Assembly (NCBI GenBank): GCA_043766915.1 | Contig: JAYUHO010000161.1 | Coordinates: 1 to 13,717 of the forward strand | Direction: 5' to 3' | Source of the DNA: JANNAT01 sp043766915 | GTDB lineage: Bacteria > Pseudomonadota > Alphaproteobacteria > Rhodobacterales > Rhodobacteraceae | DNA: 13,717 nucleotides | Shown: in pieces, positions 1 through 6,533 of the stretch | How the letters are laid out: every line of letters begins with the position of its first letter | Position numbering within the stretch: the first letter of the stretch is position 1 | Translations under genes and position numbers: made by a program | The notes under the pieces: generated by a model | What the model saw: the letters and a program-made list of their open reading frames with translations, nothing else | What the model was told of the DNA's origin: nothing | Database searches by the model: none

Positions 1-369
1 GATCACACCCGCCATCAAAGCCGGATCACGGTTGTCACCACCGGCACGCCGCAGGTGATTGAGCAGATCAAGGCGCAGCTGGGCCGGATGGTGCCGGTGC
101 ATGCGGTGCATGATTTAACCGTTGAAGGCCCGTCGGTGCAGCGCGAACTGGCGCTGTTCAAGGTGGCGGGCAAGGGCGATGCGCGGATCGAGGCGCTGCG
201 GCTGGCGGAAATTTTTCGGGCCAATGTGGTGGATTCAACCTTGGAGTCTTTCGTGTTCGAAATGACCGGCACCCCCGAGAAGATCGACGCCTTCGCCGAA
301 CTGATGCGCCCTTTGGGCCTGCGGGAGATTGCCAGAACCGGCGTGGCGGCCCTGTTGCGCGGTGCTTAA
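1..369 (+). CDS. ilvN: Acetolactate synthase small (regulatory) subunit, 3' part
   Basis: This is the C-terminal 122 residues of the regulatory subunit of acetolactate (acetohydroxyacid) synthase, which joins two pyruvates, or pyruvate and 2-oxobutyrate, in the first shared step of valine, leucine and isoleucine synthesis. The frame is open from base 1, so the true start lies outside the window. The first residues (DHTRHQSRITVVTTGTP, then VIEQIKAQL) are the end of the ACT domain. The rest is the C-terminal ALS_ss_C domain, with EGPSVQRELAL, RANVVDSTLESFVFE and TGTPEKIDAF typical of IlvN. About a third of a normal IlvN is missing at the N-terminus. By known family role it binds the catalytic IlvB subunit and confers valine feedback inhibition; ilvB is presumably just upstream, out of view. 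Identification is secure from these motifs. Confidence 0.96.
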   Translation, partial: DHTRHQSRITVVTTGTPQVIEQIKAQLGRMVPVHAVHDLTVEGPSVQRELALFKVAGKGDARIEALRLAEIFRANVVDSTLESFVFEMTGTPEKIDAFAELMRPLGLREIARTGVAALLRGA

Positions 370-394
370 CCATCACGCTCGCGCGACCAGACAG

Positions 395-411
395 CACGGG
401 GCATTCCCGTG
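395..411 (+). other. Small hairpin downstream of ilvN
   Basis: CACGGG (395-400) and CCCGTG (406-411) form a perfect 6-bp stem with a 5-nt loop, 26 nt after the ilvN stop. No T-run follows, so it is at best a weak or factor-assisted 3' end structure. The rest of the 370-545 spacer shows no gene and no promoter that I can defend. Confidence 0.3.
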
Positions 412-545
412 GGCGCGGCCTTGCCCTATAACACTGACAAAGAGCTTTCCGTTTTTCTTGAATCCCTATTTGCCCCAAGAACTGGGCGAACAGGGATGCT
501 ATCTGCACCATATAAAACGCAAAGTGCTCTAAGCAGGAGGCCGCG

Positions 546-2522
546 ATGATTGTAGAGCTGGGACATTTCACGCTGATATTGGCCTTTATGGTGGCGGTGG
601 TGCAATTCACCTTGCCAATGTGGGGGGCTTACCGTCGCGATGCGCGGCTGATGGCGGTGGCGGGGCCTGCCGCATTGGCACAGTTCGGGCTGATTGCGAT
701 ATCCTTTGCCGCCCTGACCTATGCCTTTGTCTATTCAGATTTTTCCTTGCGACTGGTGGTGCTGAATTCGCACACCGCCAAGCCGTTGCTTTATAAATTC
801 GCAGGCGTCTGGGGCAACCACGAAGGATCACTGTTGCTGTGGGTGCTGGCCCTGTCGGGGTTTGGCGCGATGGCGGCGCTGTTTGGCAGCAACCTGCCCG
901 CCACGCTGAAAGCCCGCGTTTTGTCGGTGCAGGGGTTGATAGGCGTTGCCTTTTTGGCCTTTACGCTGATCACGTCGAACCCGTTCTTGCGGCTGGAAGC
1001 GCCGCCGCTGAACGGCGATGATCTGAACCCGCTGCTGCAAGATGCGGGTTTGGCCTTTCATCCGCCTTTCCTTTACCTAGGCTATGTCGGCCTTTCGATG
1101 AGCTTTTCTTTCGCCGTCGCCGCCCTGATCGAGGGCCGGGTTGATGCCGCCTGGGGCCGGTGGGTGCGGCCCTGGACCCTGGCCGCCTGGATATTCCTGA
1201 CCATCGGCATCGCTTTGGGATCGTGGTGGGCCTATTACGAACTGGGCTGGGGCGGGTTTTGGTTTTGGGATCCGGTGGAAAACGCCAGCTTTATGCCGTG
1301 GCTGATCTCAACCGCCCTGCTGCATTCGGCCATCGTGGTGGAAAAACGCGAAAGCCTGAAGGCGTGGACGATCCTTTTGGCCATCATCGCCTTTGGCTTT
1401 TCGCTGACCGGCACCTTTATCGTGCGCTCGGGCGTGATCACGTCGGTGCATGCCTTTGCCAATGATCCGGAACGCGGGGTATTCATCCTGATGATCCTTG
1501 GATTTTTCATGGGCGGGGCGCTTTTATTGTTTGCCCTGCGCGCGGGTGCGCTTGAAGCGAAGGGCGCTTTTGCCATGGTCAGCCGCGAATCTGCCCTGCT
1601 GGCCAATAACCTGTTGCTGGCGGTGTCGGCCTTTGTGGTGTTCATCGGCACGATCTGGCCGTTGATTGCCGAACTGGTCTGGGCGCGTAAATTGTCGGTC
1701 GGCGTGCCGTTTTTCAACGCAGCCTTCACGCCGTTCATGGTGGGTTTGGCGATTATCCTGCCAATCGGCGCGATGATGCCGTGGAAACGCGCCAACATTG
1801 CCCGCACGATGCGGCCCCTGCGGGGGGCGATTGTGTTGGCGATTGCCTTTGGCCTGCTGGCCTATGCGGTGCAAAGCGGGCGCACGGCGATGGGGCCGAT
1901 AGGGGTGGCTTTGGGTGTTTGGGTGGTGGCGGGGGCGTTTACTGATCTTTGGGTGCGGACGGGACGGGGTGATGTTGCGTCGCGTTTTGCCCGGCTGCGC
2001 TCCCTGCCCCGCGCCGACTGGGGCAAAGTGACCGCGCATTCGGGCATGGGAATAACCCTGTTTGCTGTGGCCGCGATGACGGCATGGGTGACCGAAGATA
2101 TCCGTGTGGTCCGGGTGGGCGAGAGCTATGCGATGGGAGAGTATCAGATCACCCTTGTCGATGTGCACCGCGAACAAGGCCCCAACTATACAACAACGAT
2201 GGCGCAAATGCGTGTGATGCGCGGCGGGGCCGATGTGGTCACCTTGTATCCCGAAAAGCGATTTTATCCCGTGGCGCAGATGCCGACGACCGAGGCTGCG
2301 ATTGATTACGGGGTGTGGCGCGATCTTTATCTGGTGATTGGCGATCCACAGGACGGCGGCGGCTATGCCGTGCGCGGTTATATCAAACCCTTTGCCAACT
2401 GGTTGTGGGGGGGGGCATTGCTGATGGCGTTTGGCGGGATGCTGAGCCTGACAGACCGGCGGTACCGCGTGGCGGCAGGGGCGCGGCGGGCGCCCGCAGC
2501 CACAGCCCAACCGGCGGAATAG
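546..2522 (+). CDS. ccmF: Cytochrome c heme lyase subunit CcmF
   Basis: CcmF is the large integral inner-membrane subunit of the System I heme lyase. It receives heme from holo-CcmE and attaches it to the CxxCH cysteines of apocytochrome c in the periplasm, working with CcmH. The 658-residue length fits the family and the protein is hydrophobic throughout, with many membrane segments. The tryptophan-rich WWD signature spans residues 225-246 (GSWWAYYELGWGG followed by FWFWDPVEN). Four histidines match those known to matter in CcmF: H172 (FHPPFLY), H260 (LLHSAIVVE), H302 (TSVHAF) and H498 (VTAHSGMG). A large periplasmic domain precedes the last membrane helix near residues 615-637. The ATG at 546 is preceded by a good ribosome site, GCAGGAGG (533-540). 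ccmH follows after 4 nt, so the two are surely cotranscribed. ccmE, often immediately upstream in related bacteria, is not here; ilvN is. Confidence 0.97.
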   Translation: MIVELGHFTLILAFMVAVVQFTLPMWGAYRRDARLMAVAGPAALAQFGLIAISFAALTYAFVYSDFSLRLVVLNSHTAKPLLYKFAGVWGNHEGSLLLWVLALSGFGAMAALFGSNLPATLKARVLSVQGLIGVAFLAFTLITSNPFLRLEAPPLNGDDLNPLLQDAGLAFHPPFLYLGYVGLSMSFSFAVAALIEGRVDAAWGRWVRPWTLAAWIFLTIGIALGSWWAYYELGWGGFWFWDPVENASFMPWLISTALLHSAIVVEKRESLKAWTILLAIIAFGFSLTGTFIVRSGVITSVHAFANDPERGVFILMILGFFMGGALLLFALRAGALEAKGAFAMVSRESALLANNLLLAVSAFVVFIGTIWPLIAELVWARKLSVGVPFFNAAFTPFMVGLAIILPIGAMMPWKRANIARTMRPLRGAIVLAIAFGLLAYAVQSGRTAMGPIGVALGVWVVAGAFTDLWVRTGRGDVASRFARLRSLPRADWGKVTAHSGMGITLFAVAAMTAWVTEDIRVVRVGESYAMGEYQITLVDVHREQGPNYTTTMAQMRVMRGGADVVTLYPEKRFYPVAQMPTTEAAIDYGVWRDLYLVIGDPQDGGGYAVRGYIKPFANWLWGGALLMAFGGMLSLTDRRYRVAAGARRAPAATAQPAE

Positions 2523-2526
2523 CGGC

Positions 2527-2973
2527 ATGCGCGCGCTGATCCTGACCCTGCTGCTGCTGGCCTCGCCCGCTTTCGCCGTCAACCCCGATGAGATTTTGGC
2601 CGACCCCGTGCTGGAGGCGCGGGCGCGGGCGATATCGCTCGATCTGCGCTGTCCGGTGTGTCAGGGCGAAACCATCGACGATTCCAATGCCCCGATCAGC
2701 CGCGATTTGCGGCTGGCGGTGCGCGAACGGCTGGTGGCGGGCGACAGTGATGCCCAGGTGATGGACTATGTGGTGGCAAGATACGGCGAATATGTGCTGT
2801 TCAACCCGCGCGCTTCGGGGTCAAGCCTGCTGCTGTGGCTGGCGGGGCCCGCGATGCTGCTGGGTGGCGGGCTTTTGGCCTATGCCACCACACGCAGACG
2901 GGCAAAGGCCCCCGAGGCCGAAGGGTTAACGGACGCCGACCGCGCCAGACTCGACGCACTTATGCGAGAGTGA
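2527..2973 (+). CDS. ccmH: Cytochrome c maturation thiol-disulfide protein CcmH (CycL)
   Basis: CcmH is a membrane-anchored periplasmic oxidoreductase that keeps the apocytochrome c CxxCH cysteines reduced and presents them to CcmF for heme ligation. The 148-residue protein has a short signal peptide (residues 1-17, cleavage probably after SPAFA) and the family-defining LRCPVCQ motif with redox cysteines C42 and C45. A helical segment rich in charged residues (SRDLRLAVRERL) follows, then FNPR, a single transmembrane helix around residues 98-120, and a short charged tail rich in Arg, Asp and Glu. This is the short form with one CcmH domain and no C-terminal TPR (CcmI-like) extension. The ATG is chosen because it gives the signal peptide and lies 4 nt after the ccmF stop, with a purine-rich GGCGGAATAG just upstream. 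Translational coupling to ccmF is likely. Confidence 0.96.
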   Translation: MRALILTLLLLASPAFAVNPDEILADPVLEARARAISLDLRCPVCQGETIDDSNAPISRDLRLAVRERLVAGDSDAQVMDYVVARYGEYVLFNPRASGSSLLLWLAGPAMLLGGGLLAYATTRRRAKAPEAEGLTDADRARLDALMRE

Positions 2974-3035
2974 CGCGGGGTTTCACTGGTCTGATCGCCC
3001 TGCCCTGATAGTCTGGTAGAAAATTGGGGGACGAT

Positions 3036-3812
3036 GTGGATTTTCAAACCATCACTTTTGATATCGCTGACACCGTTGCCACGATCACCTTGAACCGGCC
3101 TTCAGTGATGAACGCTTTGTCACGGCAGATGCGGGCAGAGATGTTGGTGGCGATTGGCATCGCCGCCACCGACGCCCGCGTTTTGGTGATTACCGGGGCG
3201 GGGCGCGCGTTTTGTTCAGGGCAGGACTTGACCGATGCGGCACAACTGGGCGCGCTTGATCTCGAAAAGACCCTGAACGACGAATATGTGCCGCTGCTGA
3301 TGGCGCTGACCAATTGCCCGATCCCGACGATTGCTGCGGTCAATGGTGCGGCGGCGGGGGCGGGGGCCAATCTGGCGCTGGCCGCAGATGTGGTGATTGC
3401 GGCGCACTCTGCCAGTTTTATTCAGGCCTTTACCCGCATTGGTCTGGTGCCCGACGCAGGTGGCACCTACTGGCTGCCGCGGCAGATCGGAATGGCGCGC
3501 GCGATGGGGGCGATGCTTTTTGCCGATAAAGTCTCGGCACAGCAGGCCGCCGACTGGGGAATGATCTGGGAATGCGTGCCGGATCAGGGGTTTAAGGCGC
3601 ATATTGCTGCGCGCGCCACAGCTTTGGCCAGCGGTCCCACAGTTGCCTATAAAGGCATAAAAGCGGCCCTGCGCGCCTCTCCCGGCAATGATCTGGCGGA
3701 TCAACTGGCGTTAGAGGCGCAGTTGCAAGGCATTTGCGGGCAGACACTGGATTTTCACGAAGGCGTTTCGGCATTTTTGGAAAAAAGAATGGCCAAATTC
3801 AGCGGCCGCTAG
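3036..3812 (+). CDS. Enoyl-CoA hydratase/isomerase family protein, PaaG-like
   Basis: This is a crotonase-fold acyl-CoA enzyme of about 258 residues, the usual length for a single-domain member. Visible features are the N-terminal TITLNRPSVMNALS, the first oxyanion-hole segment AFCSGQDL (residues 58-65) and the second, NGAAAGAGANLALAADV (103-119). The catalytic-loop region LVPDAGGTYWLPR (137-149) carries Asp140 where classical hydratases have Glu. That Asp, plus the later DWGMIWECV, resembles PaaG, the ring-1,2-epoxyphenylacetyl-CoA isomerase of phenylacetate degradation. No other paa genes are in view, so the substrate is unknown and a general 2,3-enoyl-CoA hydratase or isomerase role is equally possible. 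I chose GTG at 3036 because GGGGGA (3026-3031) then serves as a ribosome site; a TTG at 3024 would add four residues. It lies 62 nt after ccmH and may be read through from it, but the functions look unrelated. Confidence 0.88.
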   Translation: MDFQTITFDIADTVATITLNRPSVMNALSRQMRAEMLVAIGIAATDARVLVITGAGRAFCSGQDLTDAAQLGALDLEKTLNDEYVPLLMALTNCPIPTIAAVNGAAAGAGANLALAADVVIAAHSASFIQAFTRIGLVPDAGGTYWLPRQIGMARAMGAMLFADKVSAQQAADWGMIWECVPDQGFKAHIAARATALASGPTVAYKGIKAALRASPGNDLADQLALEAQLQGICGQTLDFHEGVSAFLEKRMAKFSGR

Positions 3813-3837
3813 GCGCGATTGCCCGCCCCATCCTGAA

Positions 3838-3882
3838 CAGGTGTGCTATTGCGCCATAGTCCCAAACAGATCGGCACACCTG
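3838..3882 (+). promoter_or_regulatory. 9-bp perfect inverted repeat in the arginase leader
   Basis: CAGGTGTGC (3838-3846) is matched exactly by GCACACCTG (3874-3882), with 27 nt between the arms. It lies wholly in the 91-nt gap between the crotonase gene and arginase, ending 9 nt before the arginase ribosome site GAGGAG (3892-3897). The loop also contains a small nested pairing, CTAT with ATAG. It could be a DNA operator with half-sites about 36 bp apart, an RNA stem in the 5' leader, or a structured 3' end of the crotonase message (no T-run follows). The pairing is seen directly; its role is inference. Confidence 0.5.
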
Positions 3883-3903
3883 CCGGAATATGAGGAGTTT
3901 TCG

Positions 3904-4827
3904 ATGCCCAATGTAATCCTGATCGGCGCACCGATAGATGACGGCCAGAAACGGCCCGGCTGCGTGATGGGGCCAACCGCCTACCGGGTGGCGGGTCTGG
4001 CAACTGCAATCCGCGAGATGGGGCATGGCTTAACCGATTGGGGCGATGTCAGCCTGCCGGATCTGCACCCGGTGACCCCGGCCAATCCGCTGGTGCATTC
4101 GTTGCCGCAGGTTTTGGGCTGGACCGAAGTTTTGGCCGATAAGGTGGATGACGCGCTCACTCAGGGCGCATTGCCGATCATCCTTGGCGGCGATCATTCC
4201 TTGGCCCTTGGATCGGTGGCGGGGGCCGCCGCCTTTGCCGCCCGCGCGGATCGTCCGTTGTTCTTGCTGTGGCTGGATGCGCATTCCGATTTCCACACCC
4301 CAATGACCACCACATCGGGCAATCTGCACGGCACCCCCGTGGCCTATATTGCCGGGCGCGACGGGTTTGATGATTTCCCGCCCTTCCCTGCCGTCATTCC
4401 CGCCGACCGCATTTGTCTTTATGGCATCCGCTCTGTTGACCCTGCCGAACACGCCGCCCTTTTGAAACATGACATTGCGATCAATGATATGCGGGTGTTG
4501 GATGAACGCGGCATCGCGGCCCCGTTGCGCGAATTTCTAGACCGGGTGCGCGGGGCGGGCGGCATGCTGCATGTCAGTCTGGACGTGGATTTCCTTGATC
4601 CCTCAATCGCCCCCGCTGTTGGCACCACCGTTCCGGGCGGCACCACGGTGCGCGAGGCGCATCTGGTGATGGAGCTGCTGCACGAATCTGGGCTGGTCAC
4701 GTCTTTGGATCTGGTTGAACTGAACCCGTTTCTGGATGAACGCGGCCGCACGGCGATCTTGATGGTTGAACTGGTGGGCAGCCTGATGGGCCGCAAAGTG
4801 TTTGACCGCCCAACGCGGAGTTATTGA
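3904..4827 (+). CDS. Arginase
   Basis: This is a binuclear-manganese ureohydrolase that hydrolyses L-arginine to L-ornithine and urea in the cytoplasm. With the ATG at 3904 the protein has 307 residues, normal for a bacterial arginase. All the metal-binding blocks are visible: GGDHSLALGS (H98), WLDAHSDFHTP (D125, H127, D129) and SLDVDFLDPSIAP (D227, D229). The substrate-side SGNLHGTPV (N140, H142) and VELNP (E272) are also present. The arginase-type SGNLHG loop and the ornithine cyclodeaminase gene downstream favour arginase over agmatinase or formimidoylglutamase. The start is set by GAGGAG (3892-3897) six bases upstream; an in-frame GTG at 3841 would add an unlikely N-terminal tail and fall in the inverted repeat. 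The next gene begins one base after this stop, so they form an operon for arginine catabolism. Such operons are often Lrp- or arginine-controlled, but no regulator gene is adjacent. Confidence 0.95.
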   Translation: MPNVILIGAPIDDGQKRPGCVMGPTAYRVAGLATAIREMGHGLTDWGDVSLPDLHPVTPANPLVHSLPQVLGWTEVLADKVDDALTQGALPIILGGDHSLALGSVAGAAAFAARADRPLFLLWLDAHSDFHTPMTTTSGNLHGTPVAYIAGRDGFDDFPPFPAVIPADRICLYGIRSVDPAEHAALLKHDIAINDMRVLDERGIAAPLREFLDRVRGAGGMLHVSLDVDFLDPSIAPAVGTTVPGGTTVREAHLVMELLHESGLVTSLDLVELNPFLDERGRTAILMVELVGSLMGRKVFDRPTRSY

Positions 4828-4828
4828 T

Positions 4829-5857
4829 ATGCTGAACCTTGTGCCCTTCGTCTCGGTCGATCACATGATGAAGCTGGTGCTGCATATCGGCATTGAACAG
4901 GTTCTGATCGATCTGGCCGCGGAAATAGAGGCTGATTTCCTGCGCTGGCCGCTGTTTGACAAAACCCCGCGTGTCGCCAGCCATTCCGACGTGGGCGTGA
5001 TTGAACTGATGCCGACGTCGGACGGTGAAACGTATGGCTTCAAATACGTCAACGGGCACCCGTCGAATACCAAAGCGGGCCTGCAAACCGTCACCGCCTT
5101 TGGTCTGCTGGCCGATGTGGCGACGGGCTATCCGGTGTTGCTGTCGGAAATGACCATTTTAACCGCCCTGCGCACCGCAGCCACGTCGGCGATGGCCGCG
5201 AAATGGCTGGCCCCTGCGGGCGCGACCACAATGGCGCTGATTGGAAATGGCGCGCAGGCAGAGTTTCAGGCGCTGGGGTTTAAGTCGATTTGCGGAATTT
5301 CCGAAGTGCGGCTTTACGATATTGATCCGGCGGCAACCGTGAAATGCGCCCGCAATCTGGCGGAGTTTGGATTGAATGTGGTGGCATGTTGGTCGCCCGA
5401 AGAGGCGATTATGGGCGCGCAGATCATCACCACGGTGACGGCAGACAAACAATACGCCACCATCCTGACCGATAATATGGTCGGCTCAGGCGTGCATATC
5501 AACGGGGTGGGCGGCGATTGCCCCGGCAAGACGGAACTGCACCGCGATATATTGCTGCGGTCTACGATATTCGTGGAATACCCCGAACAATCCCGGATTG
5601 AGGGGGAAATTCAACAGCTTGAGCCGGACCACCCGGTGACAGAGCTGTGGCAGGTTATCGCTGGCCAGGTGCGCGGGCGGACATCGGCGGATGAGATCAC
5701 GCTGTTTGACAGCGTGGGGTTTGCGGTAGAAGATTTCTCGGCGCTGCGGTATGTAAGATCGAAACTGGCGGAGACCGGGTTTTGCACGCAGTTGGATATG
5801 ATCGCCGATCCCGATGATCCGCGGGATTTGTTTGGGATGGTTTTGCGGGCGGGGTGA
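4829..5857 (+). CDS. Ornithine cyclodeaminase
   Basis: This enzyme converts L-ornithine directly to L-proline and ammonia using tightly bound NAD+. It completes the arginine-to-proline route started by the arginase gene immediately upstream. The 342-residue protein belongs to the ornithine cyclodeaminase/mu-crystallin family. Seen are YGFKYVNGHPSNTKAGLQTV (69-88) in the substrate region, LTALRTAATSAMAAKWLAP (111-129), the Rossmann motif ALIGNGAQAEFQ (136-147), and the signature NGVGGDCPGKTELHRDIL (225-242), with D230 matching the catalytic aspartate. It is followed by FVEYPEQSRIEGEIQQL. The last block and the C-terminal extension match true ornithine cyclodeaminases of the Pseudomonas type better than alanine dehydrogenase or ectoine-utilisation relatives. 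The ATG at 4829 is preceded by CGGAG (4816-4820) and starts one base after the arginase stop, so cotranscription is near certain. Later codons run into the lower-GC patch without sign of damage. Confidence 0.94.
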   Translation: MLNLVPFVSVDHMMKLVLHIGIEQVLIDLAAEIEADFLRWPLFDKTPRVASHSDVGVIELMPTSDGETYGFKYVNGHPSNTKAGLQTVTAFGLLADVATGYPVLLSEMTILTALRTAATSAMAAKWLAPAGATTMALIGNGAQAEFQALGFKSICGISEVRLYDIDPAATVKCARNLAEFGLNVVACWSPEEAIMGAQIITTVTADKQYATILTDNMVGSGVHINGVGGDCPGKTELHRDILLRSTIFVEYPEQSRIEGEIQQLEPDHPVTELWQVIAGQVRGRTSADEITLFDSVGFAVEDFSALRYVRSKLAETGFCTQLDMIADPDDPRDLFGMVLRAG

Positions 5858-6014
5858 GAAGATGAAGCAGTCTTTAACGATTGCACATTTTTGATCGCTC
5901 ATCTCAATTTCCACTTCGAACGCCCGTTTAACGTCGGTAGCGGTAGGTCATAAAATTGCCGATTTTTTGCATCACACAAGTCCTGCAAATTGCAGCAATT
6001 GTGTAAGGCTGGCC

Positions 6015-6413
6015 GTGTTCATTCGGTTCGTACGTCCAAATCATCTTCGTGGCATTTCAGCGAGAGAAGGTTTCCTTTGCTCGGCCTATCATTTGCGAAG
6101 CAATCCGCGGCTCGATAGGAACACCTCAGAGCGACTGGAAGAATTCCTTGCATGGCTTCGCACCAATCTCAAAATCCCCAAACGTTTTAGCAAATCCAAG
6201 TCTAAAGGGCATTATCGGCGCGAACACACTGCTGGCTTAAGTTGGTTTCGGGATAGTTCAACCGGAATACTTGAAAAGGCATTCGAATTGGTTACTTTTC
6301 TAGAAGAGAACGGATATCCGACTGAAATATTGCGGACAGACCGCGTGGGTTACATTGTTTACGAAGACGAATGGCAGGTAGTTGCCCAGCCGTTCTCAGA
6401 CACACCCACTTAA
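6015..6413 (+). CDS. Conserved hypothetical protein of unknown function (start uncertain)
   Basis: I do not know its function. Residues from about FLCSAYHLRS (base 6072 on) to the end resemble a widely distributed family of roughly 110-residue uncharacterised proteins, with the conserved-looking blocks SKGHYRR, GLSWFRDSS, FLEENGYP and DRVGYIVYEDEWQVVAQPF. It has no signal peptide or membrane segment. The start is a problem: the family usually begins at about base 6070, where a strong AGAGAAGG (6063-6070) sits, but no ATG, GTG or TTG is in frame there. I give the GTG at 6015, preceded by AAGG; a TTG at 5967 is also in frame. A lost start or a small frameshift is possible, so it could be a decaying gene. 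Base composition is clearly richer in A and T than in its neighbours, suggesting later acquisition. It stands alone, ends in TAATAG, and has no operon partner. Confidence 0.6.
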   Translation: MFIRFVRPNHLRGISAREGFLCSAYHLRSNPRLDRNTSERLEEFLAWLRTNLKIPKRFSKSKSKGHYRREHTAGLSWFRDSSTGILEKAFELVTFLEENGYPTEILRTDRVGYIVYEDEWQVVAQPFSDTPT

Positions 6414-6426
6414 TAGCCTTCTACGC

Positions 6427-6446
6427 AGGGCTTTGGTCCCAGCCCT
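6427..6446 (+). other. Hairpin after the hypothetical gene
   Basis: AGGGCT (6427-6432) pairs with AGCCCT (6441-6446) across an 8-nt loop, 14 nt after the hypothetical gene's stop. No T-run follows on either strand, so it is a weak candidate for a 3' end. Confidence 0.3.
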
Positions 6447-6460
6447 CCCCCACCCCATCC

Positions 6461-6490
6461 TTGCACCCCAAATGATGATTGGTGTAGGGT
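6461..6490 (+). promoter_or_regulatory. Candidate gyrA promoter
   Basis: TTGCAC (6461-6466) resembles a -35 box, and TAGGGT (6485-6490), 18 nt further on, is a poor -10 match. The spacing would put the transcript start near 6497, giving a leader of about 37 nt before the gyrA start. This rests only on weak consensus matches and position in the 120-nt gap; gyrA must have a promoter near here because the upstream gene is a solitary, probably acquired one. Confidence 0.3.
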
Positions 6491-6533
6491 ATCTCCAACA
6501 CAATCTAGCCCCCAACAGGAAGGCGCGGCCCAG

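Noticed and set aside
465..494. Imperfect hairpin CCCT/AGGG with GCCC/GGGC upstream of ccmF
   Set aside because: Two 4-bp stems separated by mismatches are easily found by chance in this composition.
496..549. A 17-residue frame overlapping the ccmF start, considered as a leader peptide
   Set aside because: It has no ribosome site of its own beyond GGG, no regulatory codon run, and no paired attenuator stems.
1524..2582. A long open frame on the minus strand opposite ccmF
   Set aside because: It is antisense to a certain gene, rich in His, Arg, Pro and Gln as expected from reading GC-rich coding DNA backwards, and has no recognisable domain.
5862..5894. A 10-residue frame just after ornithine cyclodeaminase
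   Set aside because: It is too short to judge and has no conserved feature; it is probably chance.
5984..5994. Short palindrome TGCAAATTGCA upstream of the orphan gene
   Set aside because: Five-bp arms in an A/T-rich patch are expected by chance; there is no second copy to suggest an operator.
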